Assembly (NCBI GenBank): GCA_902800045.1
Contig: CADCCZ010000005.1
Coordinates: forward strand, 62,001-126,000
Direction of reading: 5' to 3'
Source of the DNA: an uncultured Bacteroidia bacterium
GTDB lineage: Bacteria > Bacteroidota > Bacteroidia > Bacteroidales > ML635J-15
Length of the DNA: 64,000 bases
Every line of letters starts with the position of its first letter. The stretch's first letter is position 1. Positions 49,191 to 58,864 of the stretch are shown in pieces. The position numbers and the translations under genes are program-made. Under the pieces are notes generated by a model. It had not been told where the DNA came from. It saw only the letters and a list, made by a program, of their open reading frames with translations, and made no database searches.

Positions 49191-51254
49191 TTACTTCACT
49201 ATGGTCAATGCCTTTCTTACTCCTGCCAATGTCGGCTCGCCGGAGATTTCACTTCCAACTGCGCCCTTCATCCAAGCCTGCGGAGTAATTGAGCCTTGCA
49301 GAAGCATTCTTGTAAGTTCTTCAGAGAACGGCTTGTCGGCCATATAAGTTTCTATCTGGTAGTCGATAAGATGTCCTACTGGATAATTTGCCAGGTACAA
49401 CGGCGAATCAATCATGTGCGAGTAAATTGCAAGTATCGGCGAATCCTTCACACCGAAAACTGGTGCATAATACTTGTTCCAAACATCCTTTGCAATGGAA
49501 ACCACTGCATCGCGGAGTTCCTGAGCATTGGCATCCTGATTTTCGTACATCCAGCGCCAAGTATATAAATCAACAAGCGAAACACCCATGATTTCGTATG
49601 CCGACCAGCAGTTTTCCAATGCCGCCATTGCTTCCTTTTCCTCCGAAGCGTCGCCCTTTGCCTGTCCAAGCAATTTCAGGTCGCGACCTTGGAACATAAA
49701 TGCAACAGCCTCGGTAAATGCGGTATTCGGAATGCCCTTCAGCATATAGTAGTCGATGTCGTAAAGAGTTATTGTCTGTTCTACGCAATGGCCAAGCTCG
49801 TGAACAGCAATATTGTAGCCCTTGTAGTCCATACCGCTTTTTGCAATCCTTGTACGTAGGTGAGCCACATCGCCCTTCATCTCGCTGCCCCAAGCGTGAC
49901 CAGCGCCACGAGCTGGGTCAACACTTATTTTCGATGCAATGTAGTTTGCTTTTTCACGCGACCAGCCCAAATCGTTAAGTATTCGCGGAATATCGCGGCC
50001 AAATGCCGACGGATTTGGATAACGCTGACGGGTTATGCGGTCGAGTTCTGCCTCGTTCATATCATTACGGGCGGTAAATCCATTGTACCAAATGTCGTAT
50101 GGCTGCAGAGGACGACCAAGACGCTTTGAAACCAACTGACCGACCTGTGCAATTTCGGGTGCCGAAATAAAGTCGATGAACAACTTTTCCACTTCATCCT
50201 GCGTAAGCTCCATTGTCTCGTCGAAGGCCCTTTCGATGTAGGTCGGATAAACCGAGTTGAATTTGTCCATTGCCGACAAAGCCTTGAAATTGTACAGAAT
50301 ATGTTCGTAGCGGGTATATGGTTCGGCAGGACTTGAAACCTCTGCCCCATCCTTGTAAAGCTTGTTGGTACGTGGATTCCACTGGTACTTATCTGAATTG
50401 ATTACATCCTGCGGAATATCCTGATTTACAATATGCAACATCACATCATAAATCATCTGCTGCTTCTCGAGTCCGTGCTCCGAATCGGAATAGTCGGACT
50501 TCAGTTCGTCGCGCAGATTCCAGTGGCTGATGAGTTTGATATCCTTTGGGAACAAGGTCTGTCCATTGTTATCCACGAGATTTCCCATATAAATGTTGTA
50601 ACTCGATATGTAGTTGTCGGCATTGGTCATAGCAACATTGGCGGCCTGCTCGTATTCGGCCGGTATTCGCGATGTAAACTTGTCGCCCAGACGAGCATAC
50701 GCCCAATCCTGACGCGTCCACTTGTCACAAAGAGCATTCTTCTCAGCAAGCGAATACGATGGGAAATTTAGCACGATATAGAAAGCCATCTTGTTGGCGA
50801 ACAAATCGTCGGCAATATGAGCCGTGGTTGAATATGCGCCCATAGCCTCATCGACAAAATCGACTTCGCCCATATCAAGGTGCAGAGGTTCCATCAACTT
50901 GATGGTCATTGTGTTGCCATAGCCGTAAAGGATTTCAAGGTCACGCTCGATTTTCTTGTAGGTCTCGAAGCGCTTTGCCGAGTCGAGCACAAAGTTGGTC
51001 ATACAGAAATCGTAGAAGTCGTCGAGCGAACCATCCTGTTCCTGCCACAAGGTCGCCACCTGTGTTACGCCCTTTTCGATACGGTCGGACTCCTGTCCGT
51101 TGCAGAACTCCTTCAAACTACGCACTGTGCGCTCAATGTCGTTCTGTGGAATCCTAAATTCGGCGACCACTGCGCCATTATCCTTGCTTGAATCCTTGCA
51201 CGAAACAAATGCAACCATTGCCAAAACAATTAATGGGAAAACTATTCTTTTCAT
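49191..51254 (-). CDS. Lipoprotein zinc metallopeptidase (gluzincin-like)
   Basis: 687 residues. Lipobox with Cys at 19 (MVAFVSCKDSS). The active-site motif HELGHCVEQT lies near residue 484, and a Glu in NTAFTEAVAFMFQG about 27 residues later could be the third zinc ligand, the gluzincin pattern. The N-terminal ~400 residues are mostly helical, consistent with M3/M2-like proteases. I could not assign a numbered MEROPS family; M49-type dipeptidyl peptidase III has a different HExxxH spacing. Probably acts on peptides at the outer membrane or periplasm. Confidence 0.75.
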   Translation of the reverse strand: MKRIVFPLIVLAMVAFVSCKDSSKDNGAVVAEFRIPQNDIERTVRSLKEFCNGQESDRIEKGVTQVATLWQEQDGSLDDFYDFCMTNFVLDSAKRFETYKKIERDLEILYGYGNTMTIKLMEPLHLDMGEVDFVDEAMGAYSTTAHIADDLFANKMAFYIVLNFPSYSLAEKNALCDKWTRQDWAYARLGDKFTSRIPAEYEQAANVAMTNADNYISSYNIYMGNLVDNNGQTLFPKDIKLISHWNLRDELKSDYSDSEHGLEKQQMIYDVMLHIVNQDIPQDVINSDKYQWNPRTNKLYKDGAEVSSPAEPYTRYEHILYNFKALSAMDKFNSVYPTYIERAFDETMELTQDEVEKLFIDFISAPEIAQVGQLVSKRLGRPLQPYDIWYNGFTARNDMNEAELDRITRQRYPNPSAFGRDIPRILNDLGWSREKANYIASKISVDPARGAGHAWGSEMKGDVAHLRTRIAKSGMDYKGYNIAVHELGHCVEQTITLYDIDYYMLKGIPNTAFTEAVAFMFQGRDLKLLGQAKGDASEEKEAMAALENCWSAYEIMGVSLVDLYTWRWMYENQDANAQELRDAVVSIAKDVWNKYYAPVFGVKDSPILAIYSHMIDSPLYLANYPVGHLIDYQIETYMADKPFSEELTRMLLQGSITPQAWMKGAVGSEISGEPTLAGVRKALTIVK

Positions 51255-51283
51255 AATCGATACTTTTTATTTTGCTATATTAT

Positions 51284-52606
51284 TTACTTTTTCTTTCGTA
51301 AAACTAATTTCGCTCCATTCTGGAATAAAGTCATTGCATTCTTTTTCGGATTAAATTCAAATTTTGCACCTAACTGGTCGCACTTAAATTTGTCCTTGTC
51401 AACTGCTTCAAACGAAAAAGCATCATCTCCAATCTGCCCAATCAATGTGTTTCCTTCTTTTGTGACAATAAAATCCAAACCAATTTTCTTGGAAACATAC
51501 ACGCCCAAATAAATGTCCAAATCCTCCGAAGCCACATTATAGAATTCTGGTAATTCGTAAGGTTTGCCGTAAACTGCGCTTAAAACCGCCTTTTTAATAT
51601 CTCCGATTTTAAAATTACGCCCGTTAGAAGTCATGGCATACGAAATATTTCCGTCGTCAAAATGCGAATAAACAGAAACAAAACCATCTATTGCCCCCGT
51701 GTGTCCCAAACCAATGTTTTCGCCAAAAGGAATCTCGAACAGCCCGAGACCATAGTCGTCCTTAATGGTTTTCATTATTTTGAGACTTTCATCAGTCAGA
51801 AGCCTTCCACCAAACAAAGCGTCAGCGAATTTTGTCAAGTCGGTAGGCGTTGACACTATTGCACCCGCACCCATCGGAACAGTCCAGTCAGTTTCGTTTT
51901 CTACCTTCCAAGAACCCAAGAAGCGGTATGACCTGCATTCGTTGTTGTTCGGGTTGGTTTTTCCAAAAATATATGTGTCGGTCAGACCAATTGGCTTGAC
52001 AATGTATTCCTGCAACAAGTCGGAATATGGTTTCGAGAAAGTCTTTTCAAGCATGTAGGTCAACAACACATAGTTCGAATTGCTGTAGTCGGACTTGCTG
52101 TCGGGTTCAAAATCGCTGCCGCCTTTTTCGATAATCGCCAGCATTTCTTTTTCTGTCTTTGGCTGTGTACACCAATCCAGATAGTCATCGTCGTGTGTAA
52201 AATCGTGTATTCCGCTCCTATGGCTTAGCAAATGCCTTACAGTTATTTTCTGTGAATTTGCGATTGTAGGAAACCATTTGTCAATAGTTTGGTCAAGGTC
52301 TATTTTCTTTTCTTCGACAGCCTTCAAAACCAAAACCGCCGTAAACGATTTCGAGGCAGAACCGATTCTATATTTGGATTTTTCGGTTGCTTTAACCTTG
52401 TTTTCGACATCAGCATAGCCGATTGCTTTTGTGTAGATAATCTCACCGTTCTTCGCAACGGCAACACTTCCCATAAACTTGTTGTTTTCTTCAAGTTTAT
52501 CGAAGTAATTGTCCAACTTTGCCCTGTCGAAAAGATTTTGTGCAAATACGCCACCACTTAATATTAGAAGTGTAAACGCTATTAATATACGGGTATATTG
52601 TTTCAT
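51284..52606 (-). CDS. Serine hydrolase of the beta-lactamase/class C family
   Basis: 440 residues with signal peptide 1-23 (ILSGGVFAQNLFDRAK). The catalytic SxxK is SASKSF near residue 83, the YxN motif is YSNSNYVLL near 166, and an HTG (GLGHTGAIDG) near 295 stands in place of KTG. This set is typical of serine beta-lactamase-like esterases and D-aminopeptidases (AmpC fold) rather than a true resistance enzyme. The C-terminal ~100 residues form an extra beta domain (GVYVSKKIGLDFIVTKEGNT) seen in Bacteroidota homologs. The substrate is unknown. Confidence 0.9.
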   Translation of the reverse strand: MKQYTRILIAFTLLILSGGVFAQNLFDRAKLDNYFDKLEENNKFMGSVAVAKNGEIIYTKAIGYADVENKVKATEKSKYRIGSASKSFTAVLVLKAVEEKKIDLDQTIDKWFPTIANSQKITVRHLLSHRSGIHDFTHDDDYLDWCTQPKTEKEMLAIIEKGGSDFEPDSKSDYSNSNYVLLTYMLEKTFSKPYSDLLQEYIVKPIGLTDTYIFGKTNPNNNECRSYRFLGSWKVENETDWTVPMGAGAIVSTPTDLTKFADALFGGRLLTDESLKIMKTIKDDYGLGLFEIPFGENIGLGHTGAIDGFVSVYSHFDDGNISYAMTSNGRNFKIGDIKKAVLSAVYGKPYELPEFYNVASEDLDIYLGVYVSKKIGLDFIVTKEGNTLIGQIGDDAFSFEAVDKDKFKCDQLGAKFEFNPKKNAMTLFQNGAKLVLRKKK

Positions 52607-52689
52607 AATATATGTTTTTATTAGAGAATCCTATCGTTCTATAAAAAGTTTTCGGCTGCACTTCCAAGCACAGCCGAAAACCAATATTG

Positions 52690-54714
52690 TTAATACAATG
52701 AATTTATCAAATCGTCGTCTGCCAGATTCGGAACAGTGACCTTCATTTCTGGATATTCCTCCATAGCACGCTTGATGGCAAACATTGCGCCCTCGTTGCG
52801 AGCCCAGCTGCGGCGGCTGATTCCATTGTTGACATCCCACAGAAGCATAAGTTTCAACCTGCGCTCTGCCTCTGGGCTGCCGTCGAGAACCATACCGAAA
52901 CCGCCATTGATAACTTCGCCCCAACCAACACCACCGCCGTTGTGGATTGAAACCCAGGTTGCACCGCGGAACGAGTCGCCGATTACATTCTGGATTGCCA
53001 TGTCGGCTGTGAACTTACTGCCATCGTAGATGTTGGAAGTCTCGCGGAACGGAGAGTCGGTACCCGAAACATCGTGGTGGTCGCGACCAAGTACAACGGG
53101 CTGTTTCAGGCGACCGTCGCGGATAGCATCGTTGAATGCCTTTGCAATCTTGATACGGCCTTCGGCATCGGCGTAAAGGATACGAGCCTGCGAACCAACG
53201 ACAAGCTTGTTCTTCTTAGCCTCGCTAATCCAGCGGATATTGTCGCGCATCTGCTGTGAAATTTCTGCCGGAGCGTCCTTTGCGATGTCTTCCAAAACCT
53301 GCATTGCAAGGTTGTCGGTGACTTCCAAATCTTCGGGAAGGCTCGATGTGCAAACCCAGCGGAACGGACCGAAACCGTAGTCGAAGCACATCGGTCCCAT
53401 AATATCCTGAACATACGATGGATAGCGGAAGTCGATGCCATTGGGAGCCATAATGTCGGCGCCAGCGCGCGAACTTTCGAGCAGGAAGGCATTTCCGTAG
53501 TCGAAGAAGTACATTCCCTTGGCGGTGAGCTTGTTTATTGCATCAACCTGCCTTCTCAACGAAGCCTGAACTGCCTCCTTGAACTTTTCGGGACTATGAG
53601 CCATCATTTCGATTGACTGCTCGTACGAAAGTCCTACTGGATAGTAACCGCCAGCCCACGGATTGTGAAGCGAAGTCTGGTCGCTGCCGAGGTCAACTTT
53701 TATGCCGCGTGCGGCAAGGCGTTCCCACAAGTCAACGACATTGCCAAGATATGCAATCGAGTGAGCCTGTTTCTTCTTCTGCCATTCGAGAGCAGCATCG
53801 ATAGCCTTGTCAACATCGTCGATGATTTCGTCAACCCAGCCCTGCTCGAAGCGCTTGTTGGCAGCCTTGGGGTTGATTTCGGCACAGATGCTTACCACAC
53901 CTGCAATATTTGCAGCCTTTGGCTGAGCACCGCTCATACCACCCAAGCCAGCAGTCACAAACAGACGACCTTCGGGACCTTCGCCGTGCTTTGCGATCTT
54001 ACGGCAAGCATTGAGCACTGTGATGGTTGTTCCGTGAACGATACCCTGCGGACCTATATACATATACGAACCGGCAGTCATCTGTCCGTACTGCGAAACG
54101 CCCATTGCGTTGAATTTCTCCCAGTGGTCTGGCTTCGAGTAGTTTGGAATTACCATACCGTTGGTTACCACAACGCGCGGAGCATCCTTGTGCGACGGAT
54201 AAAGTCCCATCGGGTGACCCGAATACATAACCAAAGTCTGCTCGTCGGTCATGTTGGCAAGATACTGCATTGTGAGCAGGTACTGAGCCCAGTTCTGGAA
54301 AACAGCGCCGTTGCCACCATAGGTAATAAGTTCGTGCGGATGCTGGGCGACTGCATAATCCAAATTGTTGGAAATCATAAGCATGATTGCAGCAGCCTGA
54401 ACACTCTTATGAGGGAACCAGGTTATGTCGCGTGCGAACATCTTGTATTTCGGACGGAAACGGTACATGTAGATTCTGCCGTAGGTTTCCAACTCGTTCT
54501 TGAATTCTGGAGCGAGAGTCTTGTGGAATTTAGCCGGGAAATAGCGGAGAGCGTTTCTTATTGCGAGTTTCTTTTCATCGTTTGTAAGAATCTGCTTCCT
54601 TATAGGTGCGTGATTTATTTCGGGTTCATACACAGCAGGTTCCGGCAGTGTGTCGGGAATACCCTGCAATATTAACTTCTGAAATTCTTCCTTTGTAATC
54701 ATAGCGTTATACAT
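52690..54714 (-). CDS. hutU: Urocanate hydratase
   Basis: Second step of histidine breakdown; hydrates urocanate to imidazolone propionate using tightly bound NAD as cofactor. 674 residues, the long Bacteroidota form. Landmarks: LITYGGNGAVFQNWAQYLLT near 128, YSGHPMGLYPSHKDAPRVVV near 160, GLGGMSGAQPKAANIAG near 255 and SLHNPWAGGYYPVGLSYEQS near 360. The start could also be ATG at 54702 (MITKEEFQKL), four codons in. hutH, hutI and ftcD are not in this window, so the pathway is split. Confidence 0.96.
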   Translation of the reverse strand: MYNAMITKEEFQKLILQGIPDTLPEPAVYEPEINHAPIRKQILTNDEKKLAIRNALRYFPAKFHKTLAPEFKNELETYGRIYMYRFRPKYKMFARDITWFPHKSVQAAAIMLMISNNLDYAVAQHPHELITYGGNGAVFQNWAQYLLTMQYLANMTDEQTLVMYSGHPMGLYPSHKDAPRVVVTNGMVIPNYSKPDHWEKFNAMGVSQYGQMTAGSYMYIGPQGIVHGTTITVLNACRKIAKHGEGPEGRLFVTAGLGGMSGAQPKAANIAGVVSICAEINPKAANKRFEQGWVDEIIDDVDKAIDAALEWQKKKQAHSIAYLGNVVDLWERLAARGIKVDLGSDQTSLHNPWAGGYYPVGLSYEQSIEMMAHSPEKFKEAVQASLRRQVDAINKLTAKGMYFFDYGNAFLLESSRAGADIMAPNGIDFRYPSYVQDIMGPMCFDYGFGPFRWVCTSSLPEDLEVTDNLAMQVLEDIAKDAPAEISQQMRDNIRWISEAKKNKLVVGSQARILYADAEGRIKIAKAFNDAIRDGRLKQPVVLGRDHHDVSGTDSPFRETSNIYDGSKFTADMAIQNVIGDSFRGATWVSIHNGGGVGWGEVINGGFGMVLDGSPEAERRLKLMLLWDVNNGISRRSWARNEGAMFAIKRAMEEYPEMKVTVPNLADDDLINSLY

Positions 54715-55083
54715 TTAAAAATATGGCTGTAAAATTAGTAAAAAAAGCATTTGGGGGCGAATTGATTTTTTGTGTTTTTATCAACAAAGGGAGAATGGGA
54801 AATGGCATATGGAAAACTGTGTTTTTTCAGCAATTCGCTCCCCGCGGTGTACTGAGTTTCGCTCCCTGAGCCTGTCGAAGGGCGAAATAAGTAGAATCGT
54901 AGGGCAGAAATACGAATATAATTTATTAAATTAATATTTTTATTAAATTATAATTTTAAAATATTAAATAAAATTATTCCATACATATTAAACATGTTTT
55001 AACATAAATTTAACACTAAAAGATTTGGCAGTTCGGATTTTTTGAAAGACTTTTGCGGAGTCTAACATTTAAATTTTGTAACT
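54715..55083. other. AT-rich intergenic stretch, no gene
   Basis: Marks a sharp change to AT-rich sequence. Contains one small hairpin (54857-54887) and a TAATTTTAT-rich run; no promoter of the TAnnTTTG type was clear. Nothing else seen. Confidence 0.6.
54857..54887. repeat. Hairpin with CTGAGCCTGTCGAAG core
   Basis: TTTCG-CTCCCT and AGGG-CGAAA arms around GAGCCTGTCGA. I recognise the core as a kind of motif that recurs in intergenic hairpins of other bacteria, but cannot confirm that here. Confidence 0.45.
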
Positions 55084-55842
55084 ATGAAAGCATTGATAAA
55101 GATTTTAGAAGATTTTGACAAAAACAGAGTAAAAGGCGAAGATTGGTCAAGCAAAACTATTGAAGAAAAACATAAAGCAATAGCGGAATGGTTTAGACCC
55201 TGTGCAGAAAAAATTCTTTGCAAGGGTTATTTCCTTGTTAATGGAGAATACATTATTGATTTGGGGGCAATAGAATTGTATTATCATGAGGAGGAAGATG
55301 GCGGAATCAAGGATTACATTATGTATCACACAAATGCACATTCTTCAAAATCAAAAGTTTATAAATTAAACAATAATAGTTTCCCATATTTTAAATTCGG
55401 CAGTTTCAATCTGCATCAATCTGGCGTTGATGTGACTTTTGAAAACGAAGAAAAGAAATACAGAGCATCTTTCTTAATTCGCTCATACAGAGTTTTAAAG
55501 ACTGAGGACGGTTTATATCCAGAAAATGATAACACAGAATATGACACTCACTCTACTCATATTTTTGATGACATGTTTTATAGCGGATATGGTAATACAG
55601 AAATTGTGTGGATTCCTACAGACAAAAAAAATCGGAAATTAGACGACCCTATAGAGAGGACAAATGTTGCTTATTATGAAAAACCAGATATAAAAGATAA
55701 TAAAATATATGGTTCAAATGATCCGAATGATATCATAACTGAAAATGATTATAATTTGGATAATAAAAAGTATATTAAAATTAAAGATAAGTTCTATAAA
55801 CGAGATATGAGAAAATGGCAATTTAAACTAAAAGAAAAATAA
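55084..55842 (+). CDS. Hypothetical protein, AT-rich gene
   Basis: 252 residues, no signal peptide or membrane segment. Segments that look conserved-domain-like: AIELYYHEEEDGGIKDYIMY near 59, FPYFKFGSFNLHQSGVDVTF near 100, and KYRASFLIRSYRVLK. These recall an uncharacterised Bacteroidota family seen as standalone genes, but I cannot name a function. The base composition is much lower in GC than flanking genes and codons are AT-ended, consistent with recent transfer. The next gene starts about 50 bp downstream. Confidence 0.7.
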   Translation: MKALIKILEDFDKNRVKGEDWSSKTIEEKHKAIAEWFRPCAEKILCKGYFLVNGEYIIDLGAIELYYHEEEDGGIKDYIMYHTNAHSSKSKVYKLNNNSFPYFKFGSFNLHQSGVDVTFENEEKKYRASFLIRSYRVLKTEDGLYPENDNTEYDTHSTHIFDDMFYSGYGNTEIVWIPTDKKNRKLDDPIERTNVAYYEKPDIKDNKIYGSNDPNDIITENDYNLDNKKYIKIKDKFYKRDMRKWQFKLKEK

Positions 55843-55891
55843 TGTTACTATCACCGACAACAATATCCAGTAACGACTAATCAAAAATCAC

Positions 55892-56236
55892 ATGGAAACA
55901 AAGAATTTGGAAATAATATCGCCATTAATGGAAAATGCCTTTACGGAACCGGTCTTACATAAGGTAGTATTAAGCAAGATTGATTTTGAACTTCCCGATG
56001 AAATATGGGATGCCATTAACGATGGATTCGCTTACTACTGGGACTTTGAAGTTGGTTTTGGCAACTATGCGGATTTTGACGACACATGTCGTTCCATAAA
56101 CAAGCATCTGGAGTCTGCCAATATAATATACCCTTACGACAAGTTGGAATTTATCGTTAATACAATATATGATTTCGTCGAACAGATTCCTAGTGCTTTT
56201 TTAGATGAATCTGCAGTTGTGATACCAGTAAAGTAA
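55892..56236 (+). CDS. Hypothetical acidic small protein
   Basis: 114 residues, acidic (many Asp/Glu), no signal peptide: METKNLEIISPLMENAFTEP, FELPDEIWDAINDGFAYYWD, then ESANIIYPYDKLEFIVNTIY. Not recognised. The stop lies 7 bp before the start of the deiminase gene, so the two are probably co-transcribed. Confidence 0.6.
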   Translation: METKNLEIISPLMENAFTEPVLHKVVLSKIDFELPDEIWDAINDGFAYYWDFEVGFGNYADFDDTCRSINKHLESANIIYPYDKLEFIVNTIYDFVEQIPSAFLDESAVVIPVK

Positions 56237-56243
56237 GAAGAAA

Positions 56244-57206
56244 ATGAGAATTACATTCGGATTACTAATTGGAATTATCGTCTGTTTCATATCCACAGAA
56301 GCGGCAGCTAGTAATGAATTTTATAAAAATAACAACTTAACAAATGAACCTATGTTTGAAATGAAAGACAACAACCAGCACAACGAGCAAACCGTCTATT
56401 TGTCGGAACTGCTAATGGACAAATACCCCGAAACTTGCAAGAACTTGATTGCCATCCTCGAAAAGCACCATGTGAAATACTCGTTTATTAAAGGGACAAA
56501 GGACATCTGGTGCCGCGACTATATGCCGGTACAAACCGAATCGGGAAAATTTATCCAGTTCCGGTACGAGCCAAGCTATTTGAAAGGCAAAAAGGAATGG
56601 GAAGATTCGCGTTCCGATGTGAAGGAAGTTTGTCGGCTGAATAATATTGACGCAACTTTTTCGGACATAAACTTAGACGGAGGAAATGTTCTTATCTGTG
56701 ATGGACGGGCAATATTGTCGGACAGGATTTTTTCAGAAAATCCAAATTATGAAAAGGATTCACTGATAAACGAACTATCGAAACTGCTTGAATGCGAGAT
56801 TATTATCATACCTGCGCAAAAAGGCGATTATACTGGTCACGCCGATGGTATGGTAAGGTTTGTGGACAGAAACACTATTCTTGGAAACAAATTGGCAGAC
56901 GAATACAAATATTGGCAGAAAGGAATGCAAAAAGTCATCGACACATACAACCTTACTTACATTGATGTGCCATTCATAACTGACATCAAAGACCCGAAAC
57001 ATCCTGACAGTGCGATTGGAATATATGTAAACTTTTTGGAAGTTAATGACTTGATTGTGATGCCGATATTTAATCGGGACGAAGATAGACAAGTTCTTGA
57101 AATCTTACAAAGGACATTTCCGAACAAGATAATTGAAACAATCGACTACAACGATGTTGCCAAGGAAGGCGGTTTGCTAAATTGTACAACTTGGGTTGTG
57201 AGATGA
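56244..57206 (+). CDS. Exported agmatine-deiminase/peptidylarginine-deiminase-family enzyme
   Basis: 320 residues of the guanidine-modifying superfamily. Signal peptide about 1-22 (IVCFISTEAAASNEF), unusual for agmatine deiminase and more like the secreted PPAD type. Active-site motifs are intact: WCRDYMPVQ near 91, DGGNVLICDGRAILSD near 150, GHADGMVRFVD near 195 and the C-terminal catalytic Cys in EGGLLNCTTWVVR. Expected reaction: hydrolysis of a guanidinium group to a ureido group plus ammonia. Whether the substrate is agmatine or peptidylarginine is not decided by sequence. Follows the 114-aa gene by 7 bp. Confidence 0.85.
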   Translation: MRITFGLLIGIIVCFISTEAAASNEFYKNNNLTNEPMFEMKDNNQHNEQTVYLSELLMDKYPETCKNLIAILEKHHVKYSFIKGTKDIWCRDYMPVQTESGKFIQFRYEPSYLKGKKEWEDSRSDVKEVCRLNNIDATFSDINLDGGNVLICDGRAILSDRIFSENPNYEKDSLINELSKLLECEIIIIPAQKGDYTGHADGMVRFVDRNTILGNKLADEYKYWQKGMQKVIDTYNLTYIDVPFITDIKDPKHPDSAIGIYVNFLEVNDLIVMPIFNRDEDRQVLEILQRTFPNKIIETIDYNDVAKEGGLLNCTTWVVR

Positions 57207-57270
57207 TGTTTTTTTGACCTGTCAATAGATGCCCATTCATTGCATATCGTGGAATATAAAATTTAGAATT

Positions 57271-58359
57271 ATGGAAGAAAAACAACAGAAGGAAGTTCAA
57301 TATTCAAAATTACCGTTTGAAGAACTAAGGGAATTGGCGGAACAAGGAGATGTTAAGGCTCAATTCACACTGGCCCGCCGCTACGAAAAAGGCGATGGCG
57401 TGGAAAAAGATTTAACTAAAACAGTAGAATGGTACACCAAAGCTGCCGAACAGGGATATGCAGGAGCGCAGAATAATCTTGCTGTATGTTATAAAAAAGG
57501 CAAAGGCGTAGAAATAAATCTTGAGAAAGCTGTTGAATGGTACACAAAGTCCGCAGAACAAGGGTCATTGGGTGCACAATGCAATCTTGGTTATTGTTAT
57601 AAATACGGTGATGGCGTAAAGCAGGATTATGCAAAAGCCGTAGAATGGTTCACTAAGGCCGCAGAACAAGGTGATTATGTGGTACAAAATGAGGTAGGCT
57701 TTTGTTATGATAATGGATACGGTGTTGAAAAAAATTCGTCGAAAGCTGTGGTATGGTACACAAAAGCCGCAAAGCAAGGATATTCAGTAGCCCAGAATAA
57801 TCTTGGTTTAAGTTATATGTTTGGTGAAGGTGTCAGAAAAAATCGCAAGAAGGCTTTTGAATGGTTTTCTAAAGCGGCTGAACAAGGAGATTCGGAGGCG
57901 CAACACAATCTTGCTTGTTGTTATAAATACGGCGATGGCATAAGCAAAGATTACCAAAAGGCGTTCGAATTATTTAGCAAAGCGGCAGAGCAAGGAATTG
58001 CCAAGTCTCAACAAATACTGGCAATGTGCTATAGAAAGGGAGAAGGCGTAGAGATTGACCTTGAGAAAGCGGTAGAATGGTTCACCAAAGCTGCAGAACA
58101 AGGCAACATGAATGCTCAATTTTATCTAGGTGTATGTTATGAGTGTGGTGAAGGCATTGAGCAGAATTATGAAAAAGCTGCCGAATGGTACATCAAAGCT
58201 GCGGAACAGGGAATGCACGAAGCACAATTTAATATTGCAATGTTCTACAAGTATGGCGATGGTGTCAACAAAGACCTTGCAGAATGTGTGAAATGGCTAA
58301 CAAAGGCAGCAAAACAAGGAGACCCAAAAGCAATAGAAATGCTGAAAGAATTAAAGTAA
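57271..58359 (+). CDS. Sel1-repeat protein
   Basis: 362 residues from MEEKQQKEVQYSKLPFEELR; an ATG 14 codons upstream is possible. After a short head it is built of nine full 36-residue Sel1 repeats plus a partial tenth, e.g. AQCNLGYCYKYGDGVKQDYA and KAFELFSKAAEQGIAKSQQI. No signal peptide or membrane segment, so probably cytosolic. Sel1 solenoids act as protein-binding scaffolds; the partner is unknown. The repeats are similar at DNA level, so repeat number could change. It ends in a strong terminator. Confidence 0.9.
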   Translation: MEEKQQKEVQYSKLPFEELRELAEQGDVKAQFTLARRYEKGDGVEKDLTKTVEWYTKAAEQGYAGAQNNLAVCYKKGKGVEINLEKAVEWYTKSAEQGSLGAQCNLGYCYKYGDGVKQDYAKAVEWFTKAAEQGDYVVQNEVGFCYDNGYGVEKNSSKAVVWYTKAAKQGYSVAQNNLGLSYMFGEGVRKNRKKAFEWFSKAAEQGDSEAQHNLACCYKYGDGISKDYQKAFELFSKAAEQGIAKSQQILAMCYRKGEGVEIDLEKAVEWFTKAAEQGNMNAQFYLGVCYECGEGIEQNYEKAAEWYIKAAEQGMHEAQFNIAMFYKYGDGVNKDLAECVKWLTKAAKQGDPKAIEMLKELK

Positions 58360-58369
58360 CCCACGAAAA

Positions 58370-58403
58370 AAAACTGGCTGCATCTCACGATACAGCCAGT
58401 TTT
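58370..58403. terminator. Terminator after the Sel1 gene
   Basis: AAAACTGGCTG and CAGCCAGTTTT form an 11-bp stem with a 12-nt loop. Runs of A and T on either side suit both converging genes. Confidence 0.8.
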
Positions 58404-58437
58404 ACGATGATTTTTGTATGCCTTTGAAATTTTCAGT

Positions 58438-58836
58438 TTAGTCTTTCTGTTTCACCATACGCAACGAATACACAAACAGATATACTCCCAAAACTAACAT
58501 TACAAGAAGTATTATCAGTTGCACGGGATTGAACTCCATAAACAATTCGCTTGTGTGGAAGAAATTGAACAGCATCATCACCGTTGCCAAAACAAGATTG
58601 ATGACACGCATAACCTTGAATTTGCGGTAATTCATACATAGCAATCCGCACATCGGAACGAAGAATGCCATACTCATCATAAACATTATCATACTCATCG
58701 AGGCTTCACCTGTAGAATCGGGCATTGCGATATTTGCTCCCCAGAATGCAGGGAGAATGTCGACTGCAATATGAGCCATAAAGCCCACCATAATAATCAC
58801 CCATAAAAGGGACACTTTTGAAATTTTGTTTTCCAT
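58438..58836 (-). CDS. Hypothetical four-helix membrane protein
   Basis: 132 residues with four predicted membrane segments (WVIIMVGFMAHIAVDILPAF, MFMMSMAFFVPMCGLLCM, VINLVLATVMMLFNFF, LIILLVMLVLGVYLFVYSL). No recognised family. The upstream gene, 28 bp away, is an MptD-like membrane protein and may be co-transcribed. Confidence 0.7.
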   Translation of the reverse strand: MENKISKVSLLWVIIMVGFMAHIAVDILPAFWGANIAMPDSTGEASMSMIMFMMSMAFFVPMCGLLCMNYRKFKVMRVINLVLATVMMLFNFFHTSELFMEFNPVQLIILLVMLVLGVYLFVYSLRMVKQKD

Positions 58837-58864
58837 TGCTAAAAAATTACGATTAAACGAATTG

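Noticed and set aside
54715..55083. Replication origin (AT-rich stretch)
   Set aside because: No dnaA gene, DnaA-box cluster or other origin landmark is present.
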